From Hirudo medicinalis (lineage: Eukaryota; Annelida; Clitellata; Hirudinida; Hirudinidae): DNA of 64,000 bases. The notes below the pieces were generated by a model. It did not search any database, was not told where the DNA came from, and saw nothing but the letters and a program-made list of their open reading frames with translations. Each line of letters opens with the position of its first letter. The stretch's first letter is position 1. Shown here in pieces: positions 60,887-64,000 of this stretch. The stretch lies in assembly GCA_011800805.1 (NCBI GenBank), contig MPNW01000101.1, positions 426,114 through 490,113 of the forward strand, read 5' to 3'. The position numbers and the translations under genes are program-made.

Positions 60887-62736
60887 ATGATTGTTACGAC
60901 ATGCTGTGAGTGCAGAAACATCATCAGGGACGAATACATCTTTAAAGTTCTCGACAGAAATTGGCATGCCTCTTGTCTCAGATGTTGCCTCTGCAAGTCG
61001 GTGCTCAGGGATAGATGTTACGCTAAAGATGAGCAGGTGTATTGTAAAGATGACTTTTACAGGTGACTGAATGTTCCATGTGATTTGTAATTGATTGCTG
61101 AATTTTAAACATTGTCCAATCGAAGTTTAAAGCATGTTAATGTTTATTTTGAAAATGAAATATTTGGTAATAATGTAATAATGAGGAAAGCAAAGGTGAC
61201 TGAAATTAAAAACATCTTTATTGATTATCGTGGTTTTTAAACTACTTGTAATATAGGGAATTGAATATTTCCTATTGGTTGTAATTTTCATCGTTATGAA
61301 ATCATCATCACCATCATCAAAAACCTTAAAACACCGTTAAATTTCACCCAACAGAACATTAATGGTAGTGTGTGCAGGTTGTGGCCTCAAAATAGAACCC
61401 AAAGACTTTGTGAGGAAAGCGAGACATAGCATTTACCACGTTAACTGCTTTTCCTGCGCCATTTGTCGAAAACTCCTCAACACTGGAGAAGAATTGTATC
61501 CGTTGGAAAATGGAAAAATCATCTGCAAAAAGGATGCCATTGCAAAGGAGAGAAACATTCACAATCCTGGTGAGTAATAGAATGTAATCTGCAAGCGAGA
61601 TGTGACTAAAATGAATAAATGACTGTAGGAATAGATGTATTTATGCAGTATTATGAAGTATTTATAATATATATTTCACGTACAAATATTTCTTATGATT
61701 TCTTGGAATGACATTTACCTCAACTCGAATAATCGGGACCTGAAGAATTTTACAAAAGTTGATTCATTCACTTTGCACGCCACTCTTTATGATGTCACAT
61801 TGTGCTTGATGACGTTAGCATGTGATTCGGAGTCAGTCAGGCGTAGTATGAGGGCTGTTTCATTACATCGTAGAAATATGAATTAGATTTAAAGTTCCTC
61901 ATTTCAAGGTGGATTCAATGGATTGCGTTAATGTTGAGTGATGTAATCGGCATCAGCCTTACGATTCAATTTACTCCTGAAATTGAGACTATTTGTTGAT
62001 GATCGACAAAAATTCTACAACAGAAAAATTATAAACTTTATTCATGATTTGTAATCGTACTCATGTAATATTTAATATAATTGTATATTTATAATTATAA
62101 AATAGTGGATTATATCAAGCTAAATATTAATTTATATATTTTGAAGGCGTTGATAAACATAGTTTTGAGGCACATAATTCGGCTTTAATCCGTGAAGTCG
62201 AAGCTAAAAGCTTCAAGAAGATCAGTTTGACTGGTTCCAGAGATGACCTGACGGAATCGCAGGTTAAAAACAAAGAACATCCAGCTGTTGAGTCCACTTT
62301 TGACCCTCTGGATGAAAAACACAAATCGTCAAAATTTGACGCAAATCTCAACGAAAATTCTCTGGAAGAACTTTTCCAGATGAACAACAGCGACGGATCA
62401 ACGGGTTCAAACACAGACTTTGACGGTCCTTCGCAAGTTGCAAAACCTGCCTGTCACTCCGCAAACCTATCCCCCGAATCCGCCGATTCCAGTGACGAAG
62501 ACAAGGACAATAACAACGACAAAACGACCGACGATGCCAACAAGGACGAAATCGAAAGCGAAACAGGCGGGATAATGCAAAACGGAGTAGGTGCTAAGAG
62601 GAGAGGACCAAGGACCACCATCAAAGCCAAACAACTGGAAACTCTGAAGAGTGCTTTTGCTGCCACTCCAAAGCCAACCAGGCACATCAGGGAACAACTT
62701 GCTCAAGACACCGGATTAAACATGAGAGTCATTCAG
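60887..62736 (+). CDS. LHX1/5: LIM-homeobox transcription factor, LHX1/5 (Lim1/lin-11) class, 3' incomplete
   Basis: Exons are 60887-61062, 61355-61569 and 62147-62736; phases agree. Exon 1 encodes LIM domain 1 ([27 protein letters not shown]). Exon 2 encodes LIM domain 2 ([36 protein letters not shown]). Exon 3 has an acidic Ser-rich linker and then the homeodomain start [17 protein letters not shown], followed by [20 protein letters not shown]. This is close to vertebrate LHX1/LHX5 and contains the class-specific [13 protein letters not shown]. Exon 3 stops after NMRVIQ at a GT donor, the usual place for an intron before WFQNRR. That last homeobox exon was not found in the remaining 1.26 kb, so the gene continues off the right edge. 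It is a nuclear developmental regulator, mainly of neurons. Confidence 0.95.
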
Positions 62737-63195
62737 GTTTGATGCATTTTTGTATAATATTTGTATTTGTTGCCAATAAAGTTAAAATTTCATTTAAAAA
62801 AATCTGAATTGATAAAATTTAACATGAAAAACTTTTCATGAAATCTCAAGACATAAAATCTTGCTAGAATGCAATGCGACATTCCTACTGCTTCTTTTGT
62901 GGTTCTTAATAACGTTGATGGTGACAACAAGAGGATTCCTTTCAATAATCCCTCGATCAAGAATATTTATCAATAACAGTAATAACCAGTAACGTGATGA
63001 CGATTATGATTTTGCGTTTTTTATTAAAAAAAAAATAATCTGATTTTTTTTTATAATAATAGCAAGTAATGTTATCGTATTCATGGTGACTGACTTACAA
63101 GCCAGGCCGCAATAAATCTTGAGAGTTGTAGGCAAATGTGCTCTACAAATGTAACGATAACAATAACAAGCGATATAATTAGTTAGTAATTAGAA
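62737..63195. other. Intron of the LHX1/5-like gene
   Basis: Begins at the GT donor. No WFQNRR-encoding exon is seen. AT-rich with poly-A and poly-T runs. Confidence 0.6.
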
Positions 63196-63388
63196 GGTAA
63201 TTGTGTTTGTATTTAGCCGATCTTTGGAGTGTCTTATGTGTCCGAATTGGTTGTGGAAGCACTACAATTTGCCGACCTTTTATGTGACGCCCCTTGGCCG
63301 GGTTGGGAACACGACACATTACGACTGTCGCCCGTAGCGCCGCGTGCAGGAACGCAACCAATTGAACCAACCCTGCACGCCAAGTGCA
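63196..63388 (-). repeat. tRNA-derived SINE, minus-strand copy
   Basis: The reverse complement starts with GGCGTGCAGG, has a TTGGTTCAATTGGTTGCGTT A-box region and continues through GGCGACAGTCGTAATGTGTC to a degraded B box (GTTCCCAACCC). It matches 34151-34250 over about 75 bp and then diverges. It sits in the intron of the LHX1/5-like gene in antisense orientation. Confidence 0.75.
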
Positions 63389-63395
63389 TTACGTG

Positions 63396-63842
63396 CATTA
63401 TATATTTTAACTGTTCTAATCTACAACGTGGTTCGTTGCAAGCTACGAAACCATCAGAAACTCTTCATCCATAGTCGAGAACGTCATGATGATCATGATC
63501 ATGATGACGATGTCGATGATGATGACAAAGATGATGAGACAGGTGAGAGATGTAGGCCGGATGTGTTTCTTACCTATGTTTGGAATATCAATTAACTGAA
63601 GGGCACCTGTGCATTGAGTGAATCACATGAACTCCCGCTCGTGATGATAATTGTGATGACAACTGTTATGTTGCTGTATTCATCATCTATTTTGTGATGA
63701 CATTGTTGTGTTGCTGTATTCATCATCTATTTTTCTTCGTCTCCCTGTTTCATCGAAGCAAAAAACCTACCTCAGCATATGCCGATTTCAGAGGTTATTT
63801 TGAGTCGAACGATCTGTCCTATTATTAATATTGTATTATATT
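63396..63842. other. Intronic sequence with a short direct duplication
   Basis: A block ending TTGCTGTATTCATCATCTAT occurs twice, at about 63672-63691 and 63711-63730, in a roughly 39-bp direct repeat. GAT-rich tracts occur near 63486-63540. No exon is seen. Confidence 0.5.
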
Positions 63843-63972
63843 ATTATTGTTATTATATTTATCATCATCATCATCACCATCATCACCATCACCACCATCA
63901 TCGTCGTCGTCATCATCATCATGATCATCATCATCGTCGTCGTCGTCATCATCATGATCATCATCGTCAGTA
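63843..63972. repeat. CAT/TCG compound microsatellite
   Basis: A long run of ATC/CAT with TCG and ACC variants reaches almost to the window edge. The frame through it encodes His/Arg homopolymers and is not a gene. Confidence 0.9.
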
Positions 63973-64000
63973 TCATTAACTGGGCTCAAGTACTGGGCAG

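Noticed and set aside
63779..63979. His/Arg-rich open frame at the right edge
   Set aside because: Translation of a CAT/TCG microsatellite.

Overview
This is eukaryotic nuclear DNA from an invertebrate animal. It is AT-rich, its genes are split by short GT-AG introns, and it carries animal-specific genes: JARID2-like, SUCO, VPS33A, INO80B, a CFAP73/CCDC42-type ciliary protein, and a LIM-homeobox gene of the LHX1/5 class. The motile-cilium gene, compact introns and LHX1/5 gene suggest a marine invertebrate. A tunicate or similar is possible, but the sequence does not prove the phylum. There is no operon, RBS or CRISPR logic. Gene models below were built by hand from acceptor/donor sites and reading-frame phase. 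Where I say phases agree, every exon joins in frame.

Layout. 1.9-6.4 kb (+): a JARID2-like gene that keeps the PRC2-binding N-terminal motifs but stops before any JmjN, ARID or JmjC domain. 6.4-10.2 kb: no gene, with a tRNA-derived SINE and a reverse-transcriptase remnant. 10.2-15.1 kb (+): SUCO/SLP1-like SUN-domain gene, 5' end not found. 16.1-20.9 kb (+): VPS33A, complete in 16 exons. 23.8-27.5 kb (-): two adjacent same-strand coding units of unrecognised family, possibly one gene. 30.7-35.1 kb (-): a coiled-coil gene with a very small exon and a dead hAT transposon plus a SINE in one intron. 35.5-38.1 kb (+): a two-finger C2H2 gene divergent from it. 39.2-46.7 kb (-): exons of a Ser/Pro/Gln-rich, regulator-like protein. 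46.7-51.7 kb: mostly tandem repeats. 51.8-54.4 kb (-): INO80B, complete, head-to-head with 54.8-57.4 kb (+): a CFAP73/CCDC42-family gene. 57.4-60.7 kb: LINE remnant and trinucleotide repeats. 60.9 kb to beyond the right edge (+): LHX1/5-like gene, cut in the homeobox at a conserved splice site.

The genes do not form a pathway. Two act in chromatin (JARID2-like with PRC2, INO80B in the INO80 remodeller). Others serve endolysosomal fusion (VPS33A), ER/nuclear-envelope function (SUCO), cilia (CFAP73/CCDC42) and development (LHX1/5, C2H2 protein). The most interesting points are the JARID2 N-terminus-only gene, a 36-bp minisatellite that triplicates an INO80B splice donor, a tandem array of 30-bp hairpin units, and the SINE and reverse-transcriptase repeats shared between distant parts of the window.
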